Shown: piece after piece, positions 26,606 through 34,116 of the stretch | How the letters are laid out: each line of letters begins with the position of its first letter | Numbering within the stretch: the first letter of the stretch is position 1 | Source: Gammaproteobacteria bacterium | GTDB lineage: Bacteria; Pseudomonadota; Gammaproteobacteria; SZUA-152 | Reading direction: 5' to 3' | Length of the DNA stretch: 34,116 nt | NCBI GenBank assembly: GCA_011051755.1 | Contig: DRKN01000104.1 | Span: 1-34,116 of the forward strand | Made by a program: the position numbers and the translations under genes | The notes under the pieces: generated by a model | The model's input: the letters and a program-made list of their open reading frames with translations, nothing else | Databases searched by the model: none | What the model was told of the DNA's origin: nothing

Positions 26606-26998
26606 TCAGAGATCGATAACGCTATTGCTCCCACCATTGTCTGTCTTGGTGGCTATGCTGCCTGCGGGAGCGTTGACCGTGTTGTCGTTGCCCGAGAAGG
26701 TGAGGGCGGCAATCGTCGTGCCCGGCAGCACGGTGACGATATTGTTGCTGCCGCTGATGGTGAATTGGTTGAGGCGATTGTTTCCCGCAATGCTGACCGT
26801 GTTGCCGGAACCGCTGATACTCAGATCATAGAGGGTTGGTTGGTTGATGACCTTTGTCACGCCGCTGTCGCTAATCTCCACGGCGGTATCGGCGTTGCTA
26901 AGGTGGTTGTTGTCTCCACCGCAGGCAGAGAGCAGTATCAATATTGACGCCGTGGCAAAGGCATGCCATAGCATGCTGGATGTGGTGCGGGCTTTCAT
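26606..26998 (-). CDS. DUF3060-like beta-solenoid lipoprotein
   Basis: This 130-residue protein starts at the ATG at 26998, with AAGGAG about 8 nt upstream; the in-frame ATG at 27025 lacks one. The lipoprotein signal ends in LLSAC followed by GGDNN. The mature part has short repeats with the pattern S-G-S/N-x-N-x-V (SISGSGNTVSI, TISGSNNIVTV, TFSGNDNTVNA), as in DUF3060 proteins that are predicted to form a small beta helix. The function of the family is unknown. It is convergent with der (19 bp apart) and divergent from the phosphatase gene. Opposite-strand frames over this region are shadows. Confidence 0.8.
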   Translation of the reverse strand: MKARTTSSMLWHAFATASILILLSACGGDNNHLSNADTAVEISDSGVTKVINQPTLYDLSISGSGNTVSIAGNNRLNQFTISGSNNIVTVLPGTTIAALTFSGNDNTVNAPAGSIATKTDNGGSNSVIDL

Positions 26999-27121
26999 GC
27001 GGGCGCTCCTTGTGGTTTCACTCATTCGACGGGATTGTCAGTGTTCGAAATTTGGGCGTGGAGGTCTTTATTTCTCATAAGGCGTTACGATAGTCTACCT
27101 GCCTAGTTTAGGGAAGAACCC

Positions 27122-27175
27122 AATGCCATTAACCCGAACCCTCGGATTCAGGTTAATGGTATTGGGGAAAACCCC
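27122..27175 (+). promoter_or_regulatory. Tandem leader hairpins before the alkaline phosphatase gene
   Basis: Arms 27122-27138 (core ATTAACCCGAA) and 27147-27163 (core TTCAGGTTAAT) form a 17-bp stem with two mismatches. Immediately after comes GGGG (27164-27167), AAAA, CCCC (27172-27175) and then TTTTA, a small terminator-like hairpin. The ribosome site AAGGAG begins about 15 nt later. The arrangement could be an operator plus attenuator. No Pho-box repeats were recognised. Confidence 0.4.
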
Positions 27176-27203
27176 TTTTATTTCTGGACAAGGAGTCAGC
27201 CGT

Positions 27204-28811
27204 ATGTACTGTCAAAAAGTCATCCGCAGGTGTTACACATGTTTTTCCGTGTCGGCCATTTCCCTGGCCATTGGCCTGTCTCTGGGGAGCGCCGCCCGGG
27301 CGGAGTCACCACAGCAGTGGTACCGTGATGGCGCTCAGGCTGTAAAGCAGGCCAAGCATCTGCACAAAAACAGGCGCCGAGCCAGGAATATCATTCTCTT
27401 CGTCGGTGATGGCATGGGCATCTCCACGGTAACCGCCGCGCGTATTCTCGAAGGTCAGCTGCGTGGGGAAAACGGCGAGGAGAACCGCCTTTCCTTCGAG
27501 CTGCTGCCCCACCTCGCCCTGTCGAAGACTTACAACACCAATCAGCAGACATCGGACTCTGCCGGCACCATGACGGCCATCATGACCGGCGTGAAGACCA
27601 AGGCCGGCGTCATTGCCGTTAATCAGTATGTCGAGCGTGGCAACTGCGCCAGCGCCATCGGCAATGAACTGACCACCTTTCTCGAACAGGCCGAGATGGT
27701 GGGTATGTCCACTGGCGTGGTCACCACCGCCCGCCTCACCCACTCCACACCCGCCGCCACCTATGCCCACGTGCCGGAGCGCGACTGGGAGAGTGACGAC
27801 AGGCTCACCGACGAAGCCAGGCAGAGTGGCTGCAAGGACATTGCCCGTCAGCTCATCGAATTCCCCTACGGTAACGGCCTGGAAGTCGCCCTGGGCGGTG
27901 GTCGCCGTCATTTCATCCCGCGCGAGAGGGTTGATGGCGAGGGCAGGAGCGGCAGGCGTGAGGATGGGCGTGACCTGACCGCCGAGTGGGTGGCCAATTA
28001 TGACGATGCCGCCTATGTGTGGAATAGCGAACAGTTCGATGCCATCGATGCCGACGCAGTGAAGCATCTGCTGGGCCTGTTCGAAAGCTCGCACATGGAA
28101 TACGCATTTGATCGTCCCCTGGATGCGGGTGGCGAGCCGAGTTTGTCGGCGATGACCGTCAAGGCCATCGACGTGCTGGACAACAACCGGAAGGGCTACT
28201 TCCTGCACGTAGAGGCTGGCCGCATCGACCATGGTCACCATGCCGGAAATGCCTATCGTGCCCTGACCGACACCATCGAGTTCTCCAATGCCGTCAAGGC
28301 CGCCATGGAAAACGTGGACATGGATGATACGCTGATCCTGGTGACGGCCGACCACAGCCACGTGTTCACCATCGCCGGTTACCCGACGCGTGGCAATCCC
28401 ATCCTCGGCAAGGTGGTGGGTAACGACAGCGCCGGCAACGCCTCTTCCCACGCGCTGTTGGCTGAAGACGGCATGCCCTACACCACTCTGGGCTACATCA
28501 ATGGCCGTGGTTTTCATGACCTCGAGATTGGCGGTGACAGGGTCTATGGCGAGCCCATCAATGCCGGCAGCCGTACCGATCTGAGCGCCGTGGATACCGA
28601 GAGTCAAGGTTTCCACCAGGAGGCGCTGGTGCCGTTATTCCTCGAGACCCACGCTGGCGAGGACGTCGCCATCTATGCCGGTGGCCCGGGTGCGTACATG
28701 GTGCATGGCGTGCAGGAGCAGAATGTGATCTATCACGTCATGCGCGAGGCGACCCGTATGGATCGCCGCTTGAAGCGTGCAGGGCACAAGAAGCATGACC
28801 ACGACGACTGA
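27204..28811 (+). CDS. phoA: Exported alkaline phosphatase (PhoA family)
   Basis: This 535-residue protein starts at ATG 27204, with AAGGAG eight bases upstream; an in-frame ATG at 27123 lies inside a hairpin and lacks a ribosome site. The signal peptide ends near ARA-ESP. Catalytic features are the first metal site ILFVGDGMGISTV, the nucleophile segment TSDSAGTMTA (serine in DSA), VEAGRIDHGHHAGN and TADHSHVF with zinc-binding His/Asp residues. It would hydrolyse phosphomonoesters in the periplasm or at the surface. It is somewhat longer than E. coli PhoA (471) and ends in a His/Asp/Lys-rich tail (GHKKHDHDD). It is transcribed away from the DUF3060-like lipoprotein gene. Confidence 0.92.
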   Translation: MYCQKVIRRCYTCFSVSAISLAIGLSLGSAARAESPQQWYRDGAQAVKQAKHLHKNRRRARNIILFVGDGMGISTVTAARILEGQLRGENGEENRLSFELLPHLALSKTYNTNQQTSDSAGTMTAIMTGVKTKAGVIAVNQYVERGNCASAIGNELTTFLEQAEMVGMSTGVVTTARLTHSTPAATYAHVPERDWESDDRLTDEARQSGCKDIARQLIEFPYGNGLEVALGGGRRHFIPRERVDGEGRSGRREDGRDLTAEWVANYDDAAYVWNSEQFDAIDADAVKHLLGLFESSHMEYAFDRPLDAGGEPSLSAMTVKAIDVLDNNRKGYFLHVEAGRIDHGHHAGNAYRALTDTIEFSNAVKAAMENVDMDDTLILVTADHSHVFTIAGYPTRGNPILGKVVGNDSAGNASSHALLAEDGMPYTTLGYINGRGFHDLEIGGDRVYGEPINAGSRTDLSAVDTESQGFHQEALVPLFLETHAGEDVAIYAGGPGAYMVHGVQEQNVIYHVMREATRMDRRLKRAGHKKHDHDD

Positions 28812-28851
28812 TCGGAGTCAGGGTCGAGAAATCCGCTGCTGAAAAAAGAGC

Positions 28852-28870
28852 AGGAGCACTTGCTGCTCCT
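28852..28870 (+). terminator. Candidate intrinsic terminator after the phosphatase gene
   Basis: AGGAGCA (28852-28858) pairs with TGCTCCT (28864-28870) around a 5-nt loop, 41 bp after the stop, with an A-run before and a T-rich stretch (TGCCTTATTATT) after. The U-tract is interrupted, so efficiency is uncertain. Confidence 0.45.
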
Positions 28871-28933
28871 TGCCTTATTATTGCCGCACAGTTTGAGACC
28901 CGCAGCATCCAGCTGGCGCGGTCGCCACAGCAG

Positions 28934-29014
28934 CATGTAGGGTGGGCAGGTTTTTGTGCCCACGCGGTTGGCGCATATTCCACGTGGGCATGAAAAGCCT
29001 GCCCACCCTACATG
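28934..29014. repeat. Large inverted repeat carrying the GTAGGGTGGGCA motif
   Basis: A 17-bp arm (28934-28950, CATGTAGGGTGGGCAGG) has a perfect reverse complement at 28998-29014. The similarity continues inward, with TTTTTGTGCCCACG on one side and CACGTGGGCATGAAAA on the other, giving arms of about 35 bp around a short loop. A related single copy lies at 33942-33976. It sits in the gap between the phosphatase gene and dapE; other than this repeat, the terminator candidate, a small possible ORF and a TTTGCCACAGAG fragment near 29229, nothing else is seen in 28812-29277. Confidence 0.7.
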
Positions 29015-29063
29015 CATGGCTTTGTAAGTTTTATCTGTCCCCTGATTCTGGATTAAAAATTTA

Positions 29064-29195
29064 TTATGGATTGCGCAGAAACGTCGACTGGGTTGAGCGT
29101 GAGGGATTTCGCGGGAGGCGCACGATGAACTCCCTGCCTTCGTGCAGCAATTGCAGCTGGTCGAGGGTGGCTGCCGGCACCATTGAGCTGGCCAT
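29064..29195 (-). CDS. Possible small protein of 43 residues, unknown
   Basis: ATG at 29195 on the minus strand opens a 43-codon frame ending in two TAA stops. The peptide begins MASSMVPAATLDQL and contains LHEGREFIVRLPRNP. It has balanced composition and looks more protein-like than the other frames here. No clear ribosome site precedes it and no family is recognised. It may be a fragment of a larger decayed gene or chance. Confidence 0.2.
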   Translation of the reverse strand: MASSMVPAATLDQLQLLHEGREFIVRLPRNPSRSTQSTFLRNP

Positions 29196-29277
29196 CTAAT
29201 CAAGGATGGGTTCGTGATATGGTTTGCCGCTGTTTGCCACAGAGAAAAGCGTTTTAAAATATTCCGGGCCATCGGCC

Positions 29278-30408
29278 TCAAGCCAGCAGCAGTTCCTGCA
29301 GGATGCGTTCGTACATTTCTGACAACAGATCGAGATCGGCCACGCTGACGCATTCGTCCACCTTGTGGATGGTGGCGTTGAGCGGGCCCAGTTCCAGCAC
29401 CTGCGCACCGGTGGGGGCGATGAAACGGCCGTCGGAGGTACCGCCGGCGGTGGAGAGTTCGGGCGTCTGTCCGCTCACGGTTTTCACTGCGGCACGAGCC
29501 GCTGTGACCAGCTCGCCACTGGCGGTGAGGAAAGGCATGCCGGAGAGTTCCCATTTCAAGTCATACGCGAGCTTGTGCCGATTGAGGATTACCTCGACCT
29601 GCCGTTGTAATTCCTCGGGCGTCACCTCGGTAGAGAAACGAAAGTTGAACCTTATCTCCAGCTCGCCGGGGATGACATTGGTGGCGCTGGTGCCGCCGTT
29701 GATGTTGGATATTTGAAAGGTGGTGGCAGGAAAAAAGTCATTGCCCGCGTCCCACTGTGCGCTGGTCAGTTCCGCCAGTGCCGGGGCGGCGAGGTGGATG
29801 GGGTTTTTCGCCAGATGGGGGTAGGCCACATGGCCCTGCATACCGCGCACGATGAGCTTGCCTCCCAACGAGCCACGGCGGCCGTTCTTGATTACGTCGC
29901 CCACGCGTGTGCTGGACGAGGGCTCGCCGACCAGGCAACCGGTCATTTTTTCGCCGCGCGCTTCGAGATGTTCGACCACTTTCACCGTGCCGTCGATGGC
30001 TGGGCCTTCCTCGTCGCTGGTGATGAGAAAACCGATGGAGCCGGTGTGATCCGGGTATTTGGCGATGAAGCGTTCACAGGCGGTGAGCATGGCGGCGAGA
30101 CTGCCCTTCATATCCGCCGCACCGCGACCGTAGAGCATGCCAGCGTCGATGGTGGGCTCGAAGGGTGGGTATTTCCAGTTTGACTCGGGGCCGCTGGGCA
30201 CCACGTCGGTGTGGCCAGCAAAGGCGTACAGTGGTTTGCTGCTTCCCCGCCGTGCCCAGAAATTATCCACCTCGCCAAAGCGCAGGCGCTCGATGCTGAA
30301 GCCGATGACTTCGAGCCGGGCAATCATCAACGCCTGACAGCCGGCATCTGCGGGGGTGACGGAGCGGCGGGCGATGAGATCCTTGGCCAGTTTCAGGGTT
30401 TCCGACAC
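29278..30408 (-). CDS. dapE: Succinyl-diaminopimelate desuccinylase
   Basis: This 376-residue protein starts at GTG 30408, with GAGG eight bases upstream; this start gives the standard length and the [21 protein letters not shown] terminus. It is a dizinc M20-type hydrolase converting N-succinyl-LL-diaminopimelate to LL-diaminopimelate and succinate. The metal and catalytic motifs are [42 protein letters not shown] and the C-terminal [10 protein letters not shown] histidine. It is the last gene of the dapC-dapD-arsC-like-dapE run, 4 bp after the ArsC-like gene. Confidence 0.95.
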   Translation of the reverse strand: MSETLKLAKDLIARRSVTPADAGCQALMIARLEVIGFSIERLRFGEVDNFWARRGSSKPLYAFAGHTDVVPSGPESNWKYPPFEPTIDAGMLYGRGAADMKGSLAAMLTACERFIAKYPDHTGSIGFLITSDEEGPAIDGTVKVVEHLEARGEKMTGCLVGEPSSSTRVGDVIKNGRRGSLGGKLIVRGMQGHVAYPHLAKNPIHLAAPALAELTSAQWDAGNDFFPATTFQISNINGGTSATNVIPGELEIRFNFRFSTEVTPEELQRQVEVILNRHKLAYDLKWELSGMPFLTASGELVTAARAAVKTVSGQTPELSTAGGTSDGRFIAPTGAQVLELGPLNATIHKVDECVSVADLDLLSEMYERILQELLLA

Positions 30409-30412
30409 GTCT

Positions 30413-30766
30413 TTATCCTCGCTGAAAAATGCTTTCGTAGTCGGCGGGTTTGAAGCCGACGTGGGTTTGGCCGTCATTGGTGACCAGTACCGGGCGTTTG
30501 ATCAGGGTCGGGTTTTCCAACATCCATTGGATGGCCTTTGGCTCATCGATGCCGTCGCGTTGCGCCTCGGGCAGTTTGCGCCAGGTGGTGCCGCGGCGGT
30601 TGAGCAGGGTTTCCCAACCCATGCTCCCGGCCCAGTCGTACAGGGTGGCCTCGTCCAGCCCATCGGCGCGCAGGTCGTGGAAAGTATAGGGGATGTCGTG
30701 TGTTGCCAGCCACTGACGGGCCTTGCGCACGCTGTCGCAGTTCTTGATGCCGTAGAGGGTGGTCAT
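30413..30766 (-). CDS. ArsC/Spx-family protein (YffB-like)
   Basis: This 117-residue protein starts at ATG 30766 ([17 protein letters not shown]). It is a thioredoxin-fold ArsC-family protein with a single cysteine in NCDSV, close to the N terminus, plus the C-terminal LIKRPVLV cis-proline segment. YffB proteins lie beside dapE in many gammaproteobacteria and are thought to act as glutathione-linked reductases rather than true arsenate reductases; their substrate is unsettled. The in-frame extension up to 30871 runs through REP sequence and is not coding. Confidence 0.88.
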   Translation of the reverse strand: MTTLYGIKNCDSVRKARQWLATHDIPYTFHDLRADGLDEATLYDWAGSMGWETLLNRRGTTWRKLPEAQRDGIDEPKAIQWMLENPTLIKRPVLVTNDGQTHVGFKPADYESIFQRG

Positions 30767-30791
30767 GCGGCTCTCCAAATATACACCAAAT

Positions 30792-30916
30792 GTAGGAGCG
30801 GGCCATGCCCGCGATAATCCATTCCAGTTGGAAAAAAACAATTGTGGGAGCGGCTGAAAGCGCTCCCACATTAGGGGTTATTTTCTATTCTTTAATCGCG
30901 GGTCTGGCCCGCTCCT
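30792..30916. repeat. Inverted pair of REP sequences (REPIN-like) with a central hairpin
   Basis: The unit at 30795-30816 (AGGAGCGGGCCATGCCC and onwards) recurs inverted at 30895-30916 with two or three differences. Each unit has its own GCGGGC/GCCCGC-type stem. Between them a perfect 10-bp hairpin TGTGGGAGCG (30843-30852) / CGCTCCCACA (30861-30870) occurs. It fills the dapD to ArsC-like gap and could attenuate transcription or stabilise dapC-dapD mRNA. Confidence 0.75.
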
Positions 30917-30926
30917 TGTTTGTTAT

Positions 30927-31748
30927 TCAGATATCACGCAGCAATTCGTTGATGCCGACCTTGCTGCGGGTCTTTGCATCGACCTTTTTCACGATTACCG
31001 CGCAGTACAGCGAGTAGCTGCCGTCCTTGGAGGGCAGGTTACCGGACACCACCACCGAGCCGGCGGGCACACGGCCATAACTGACCTCACCGGTCTCGCG
31101 GTCGTAGATCTTGGTGCTCTGGCCGATATACACGCCCATGGAGATCACCGCGCCTTCTTCGACGATGACGCCTTCGACCACTTCGGAGCGGGCGCCGATG
31201 AAGCAGTTGTCTTCGATGATCGTCGGTGCGGCCTGTAGTGGTTCCAGCACGCCGCCGATGCCGACACCGCCGGACAGGTGTACGTTTTTGCCGATCTGCG
31301 CACAGGAGCCGACGGTGGCCCAGGTGTCGACCATGGTGCCGGAATCGACGTAGGCGCCGATGTTGACATAGGAGGGCATCAGTACCACTGAGGGCGCGAT
31401 GTACGAGCCCTTGCGCACCGAAGCGGGTGGTACCACGCGCACACCGGCCTCGCGGAAGTCGCGGGCGTTGTATTCGGAATACTTGGACGTGACCTTGTCG
31501 AAGTAGTTGGTGAAGCCACCCTTCATGAATTCGTTGTCGTTGATACGGAAAGACAGTAGCACGGCCTTTTTCAGCCATTCATTGACCACCCAGTTGCCGT
31601 CGGTCTTTTCCGCCACACGCAGCTCACCGCTGTCGAGCAGGCGGATGGCCTCGTTGACGTATTCCTTGACATGGGTGTCGACGCTGCGGGGGGTGATGTC
31701 GGCGCGGTGCTCGAAGGCATCTTCGATGACTTTCTTCAGGTCTGCCAT
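30927..31748 (-). CDS. dapD: Tetrahydrodipicolinate N-succinyltransferase
   Basis: This 273-residue protein starts at ATG 31748 ([20 protein letters not shown]), with AGAGGA upstream. It succinylates tetrahydrodipicolinate using succinyl-CoA, the committed step of the succinylase branch of lysine and diaminopimelate synthesis. The C-terminal part is a left-handed beta helix of hexapeptide repeats ([55 protein letters not shown]). Length and N terminus match the E. coli type. The in-frame extension to 31799 is not needed. Confidence 0.95.
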   Translation of the reverse strand: MADLKKVIEDAFEHRADITPRSVDTHVKEYVNEAIRLLDSGELRVAEKTDGNWVVNEWLKKAVLLSFRINDNEFMKGGFTNYFDKVTSKYSEYNARDFREAGVRVVPPASVRKGSYIAPSVVLMPSYVNIGAYVDSGTMVDTWATVGSCAQIGKNVHLSGGVGIGGVLEPLQAAPTIIEDNCFIGARSEVVEGVIVEEGAVISMGVYIGQSTKIYDRETGEVSYGRVPAGSVVVSGNLPSKDGSYSLYCAVIVKKVDAKTRSKVGINELLRDI

Positions 31749-31795
31749 GTTTGTAATCCTCTGAATAATGTTAGTTTGATTGTCGATTTGCAATT

Positions 31796-33010
31796 TCAAG
31801 ACAATGATTCGACATAACTACGAATACGCCTTGCAGCGTCGATGCATTCTTGTAGTGGCGCCACCAGCGCCATGCGCACGCGGTTTTCGCCGGGGTTGAT
31901 GCCGTGCGCGTCGCGTGACAGGTAGCTGCCGGGTACTACGTTGACGTTCTGCTGTGCAAACAGGTCACGGGCGAAGATCTCGTCGCTGACGGGCGTCTGT
32001 GCCCAGAGATAGAAGCCGGCCTGTGGTTTTTCCACCTTGAGCACCGGGCGCAGGATATCCAGCACGGCCGTGAATTTTTCCCGGTACAGTGCGCGGTTTT
32101 TTTGCACATGTATTTCATCGTCCCAGGCCTTGATGCTGGCGGCCTGTGTCGGCGGCGGCATGGCACAGCCGTGATAGGTACGGTAGAGCAGAAATTTTGC
32201 CAGGATTTCAGCATCGCCGGCGACGAAGCCGGAGCGCAGGCCGGGCAGGTTGGAGCGTTTGGAGAGGCTGTGGAAAACCACGCAGCGGTGGTAGTCCGTG
32301 CGGCCCATCCCGGCGGCCACCTGCAGCAGGCCGACGGGCGGCTGGTGTTCGTCGAAATAGATCTCCGAGTAGCACTCGTCGGCGGCGATGATGAAGTCGT
32401 GTTCATCGGCCAGCGTGATGAGGCGGCGCAGGCTGGCGGCGTCCACTACGGCGCCGGTGGGGTTGCCCGGTGAGCAGAGGTAGATCAACTGGCAACGCTG
32501 CCACACGTCCACGGGTACGCTGTCGATGTCCGGTACGAAACCGGTGTTGGCCAGGGTGTTGAGAAACCACGGCTCGGCGCCGGCCAGCAGGGCCGCGCCC
32601 TCGTAGATTTGGTAGAAGGGGTTGGGCATCACCACCAGTGGATCCGTGCTGCGATCCACCACCGCCTGGGCGAAGGCGAATAGGGCCTCACGGGTGCCGT
32701 TAACGGGCAGTATCTGGGTTTCCGGGTCAATACCCCGGCCATTCTGTGCAGAGGCGGCGAGGCCGAAGCGTCGTTGCAGCCAGGTGGCGATGGCTTCGCG
32801 CAAGGGGGCGCTGCCCTTGGTGAGCGGATAATTTTCCAAGCCGTGCAGGTGGCTGATCAGTACCTCGATGACGAAATGCGGGGGTATATGTTTCGGTTCG
32901 CCGATGGAGAGGGCGATAGGTGACTTGCCCGCAGGCGCTTGCAGGCCGTCCTTGAGCTGGCGCAGTTTCTCGAACGGGTAGGGCTGAAGCCTGTTAAGGT
33001 TCGGATTCAT
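31796..33010 (-). CDS. dapC: Succinyldiaminopimelate transaminase (DapC)
   Basis: This 404-residue class I/II aminotransferase uses pyridoxal phosphate. The N terminus [17 protein letters not shown] is typical of the gammaproteobacterial DapC group. Motifs include [22 protein letters not shown] and the lysine-bearing [15 protein letters not shown] that forms the Schiff base. It makes N-succinyl-LL-diaminopimelate and lies 47 bp before dapD, with the other succinylase-branch genes following on the same strand. Confidence 0.94.
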   Translation of the reverse strand: MNPNLNRLQPYPFEKLRQLKDGLQAPAGKSPIALSIGEPKHIPPHFVIEVLISHLHGLENYPLTKGSAPLREAIATWLQRRFGLAASAQNGRGIDPETQILPVNGTREALFAFAQAVVDRSTDPLVVMPNPFYQIYEGAALLAGAEPWFLNTLANTGFVPDIDSVPVDVWQRCQLIYLCSPGNPTGAVVDAASLRRLITLADEHDFIIAADECYSEIYFDEHQPPVGLLQVAAGMGRTDYHRCVVFHSLSKRSNLPGLRSGFVAGDAEILAKFLLYRTYHGCAMPPPTQAASIKAWDDEIHVQKNRALYREKFTAVLDILRPVLKVEKPQAGFYLWAQTPVSDEIFARDLFAQQNVNVVPGSYLSRDAHGINPGENRVRMALVAPLQECIDAARRIRSYVESLS

Positions 33011-33066
33011 ATCGTATTTTTATGTTGGATGTGTGACGCGGGGCGGGCAGTGAAAACAGGCCGCGT

Positions 33067-33072
33067 AGTATA
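33067..33072 (-). promoter_or_regulatory. Candidate -10 box for the dap operon
   Basis: On the minus strand TATACT lies about 57 bp before the dapC start. No convincing -35 box lies at the right distance, so this is a weak call based on a good -10 match and position. Confidence 0.3.
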
Positions 33073-33097
33073 CCCAAGAACGACAATGGATACACGG

Positions 33098-33487
33098 CGA
33101 ATCAGTTTCCCTGTCCAATGTGCTGTTGCGCCGTTTGCAACATCTGCCGGAACCGCCGCGGGTATTTGTCGGTGTGGTGGGCAGGGTGGTGGCTGCTGAG
33201 CGGGGCGAATGTTCCCCAAGTGGCGTTGTCGGTGTGGAGTGGGGCGCTGTTGCTGGGGGGAATGGGCGTCATCCTTGCTGGGCTGGCGGTGATGTACGGA
33301 GTGTCGCACATGCCCGTGCATCGTTCGGCGGTGATCATGTTGTTTGAGTTGACGGCAGGGGTGGTGTCATCCCAGCGCTTGACGGATGACGTGGTGACTG
33401 GAGTGGCTGGGTGGTGGTTTGATCGTGTCGGAGGCTTACTGGTTGGCACGCAGCAGTGGCGAGACAGAAAAAGTACAGGGGCAATGA
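33098..33487 (+). pseudogene. Decayed EamA/DMT-family transporter
   Basis: Three frames in succession give pieces of one membrane protein: SVSLSNVLLRRLQHLPEPP near 33107-33165, then LLSGANVPQVALSVWSG and GVSHMPVHRSAVIMLFEL near 33190-33399, then EWLGGGLIVSEAYWLA and a tail ending KVQGQ with TGA at 33485-33487. Together they resemble the last four or so helices of a drug/metabolite transporter, whose closing motif is the MPVHRSAV..FEL..G region. At least two frameshifts break the gene and the N-terminal half is missing. It is divergent from dapC. Confidence 0.7.
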
Positions 33488-33649
33488 TAATGATGGCATT
33501 GATCTTGAACTGTTTGTATATTCGAAGGTAGCTGTAACCCATGGGTGCACTGTAGATTTTTAGCCAGAGTCGAAGATACGCAGAGGAAGCGGTTTGTCGT
33601 GATGGGATAACCTGACTGTCTAATTCCAGGTTTAATCAGAGGGGCTGCG

Positions 33650-33883
33650 ATGATAGATGTGGAACTGATTTTTTGTCAGTTGGAAGATGCATTGAAGGGC
33701 GTGGATGAAACCACTGTCGATCGGTTCGACGAAGGCGACCGGATTCGTATCGCGGAAATGATCATTAACCTGCAAATGCAGCTGGACATGGTGGGTGCAG
33801 AGGCCCATGAACGCTTCGGTGCGCGGCTGAATGCACTACAGGCGACCGCGGCGTCCGCCGGTCTTGAGTGGCGTTTGAAATAG
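33650..33883 (+). CDS. Small hypothetical protein, 77 residues
   Basis: The frame opens at ATG 33650 with AGAGGGG about 8 nt upstream. The protein is largely helical by appearance (LIFCQLEDALKGV, IRIAEMIINLQMQLDMVGAEAHERF), acidic at the N-terminal half, with one cysteine and no signal or membrane segment. No family is recognised. The good ribosome site and ordinary codon use make it probably real. It is followed by the GTAGGGTGGGCA repeat and no further gene before the window end; an ATG at 34093 opens a frame running off the edge but shows only eight codons. Confidence 0.6.
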   Translation: MIDVELIFCQLEDALKGVDETTVDRFDEGDRIRIAEMIINLQMQLDMVGAEAHERFGARLNALQATAASAGLEWRLK

Positions 33884-33941
33884 GGGCTTTAAGCCGCTGA
33901 GCCGGGTAGAAAAGATGAGTCGCTCCCTGGTTGGACAGCAG

Positions 33942-33976
33942 GTAGGGTGGGCACGTCTTTCGTGCCCACGCGGCAG
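33942..33976. repeat. Single copy of the GTAGGGTGGGCA repeat
   Basis: GTAGGGTGGGCACG followed by TCTTT and CGTGCCCACGCGG matches the arms of the inverted repeat at 28934-29014. Within the copy GTGGGCACG and CGTGCCCAC form a hairpin with a 5-nt loop. It confirms a dispersed repeat family in this genome. Confidence 0.7.
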
Positions 33977-34116
33977 GCTGGTGGCCGGTGGGCAGGAGGT
34001 TAAAAAAATGTGCAAAAATACCCGTCACGGAAAAACGCCTTCCCCCGGGCTTTGAATTTCCCTAGAATTTGCCGGAACGCTCTCTCCGTCACATGGAACC
34101 TCTGCATGGACAGCCC

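Noticed and set aside
28733-29554. 273-codon minus-strand frame spanning the phosphatase end, repeats and dapE end
   Set aside because: It overlaps two certain genes and an inverted repeat, and its translation is Arg/Ser/Cys-rich without motifs.
1-34116. tRNA, rRNA or CRISPR array
   Set aside because: No cloverleaf, rRNA segment or regularly spaced repeat series was seen by eye; a covariance search would be decisive.

Overview
The window is about 34 kb of moderately GC-rich DNA from a gammaproteobacterium. The chromosomal core gives the class. The order ndk-rlmN-pilW-rodZ-ispG-hisS-yfgM-bamB-der and the block dapC-dapD-arsC-like-dapE are both characteristic gammaproteobacterial neighbourhoods. 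The cytochrome load points to an environmental, probably autotrophic or metal/electrode-interacting lineage (Chromatiales-like). Genus cannot be fixed from this sequence alone.

Region 1 (1-651) holds no intact gene. It contains a long imperfect hairpin repeat, the frameshifted C-terminal end of an IS4-type transposase, and a lower-GC leader with a perfect 22-bp palindrome. Region 2 (652-13154) is the striking part: nine tightly packed same-strand genes, several with 4-bp stop/start overlaps, encoding a predicted trans-envelope electron conduit. The parts are an octaheme cytochrome with a GlyGly-CTERM-like tail, a tiny two-helix protein with a cysteine cluster, an outer-membrane beta-barrel candidate, heptaheme and hexaheme exported cytochromes, an octaheme lipoprotein, an inner-membrane NapH-like [4Fe-4S] protein fused to an octaheme domain, a triheme cytochrome, and a six-bladed NHL propeller fused to a dodecaheme domain. 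I count 52 potential haem sites, three of them with non-standard spacing (CX4CH twice, CX3CH once). The parts list fits electrons moving between the cytoplasmic/quinone side, the periplasm, a porin-cytochrome complex and the cell surface. The direction of flow cannot be read from sequence.

Region 3 (13423-16920) encodes sugar-phosphate enzymes: pgi, a short-form gnd and pgl. Region 4 (17285-26586) is the housekeeping block: ndk, rlmN, pilW, rodZ, ispG, hisS, a YfgM-like protein, bamB and der. Region 5 (26606-28811) has a DUF3060-like lipoprotein on the minus strand and, divergently, an exported PhoA-family alkaline phosphatase with two hairpins in its leader. Region 6 (29278-33010, minus strand) is the succinylase-pathway lysine/diaminopimelate operon dapC-dapD-arsC-like-dapE. 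The right end (33011-34116) has a decayed EamA-type transporter, a 77-residue unknown protein and a dispersed repeat.

Intergenic spaces are rich in palindromic repeats: REP-like hairpins at 13279 and 21856 sharing the same stem, a MITE-like element at 21746-21932, an inverted REP pair at 30792-30916, and a GTAGGGTGGGCA repeat at 28934 and 33942. No tRNA, rRNA or CRISPR array was seen.
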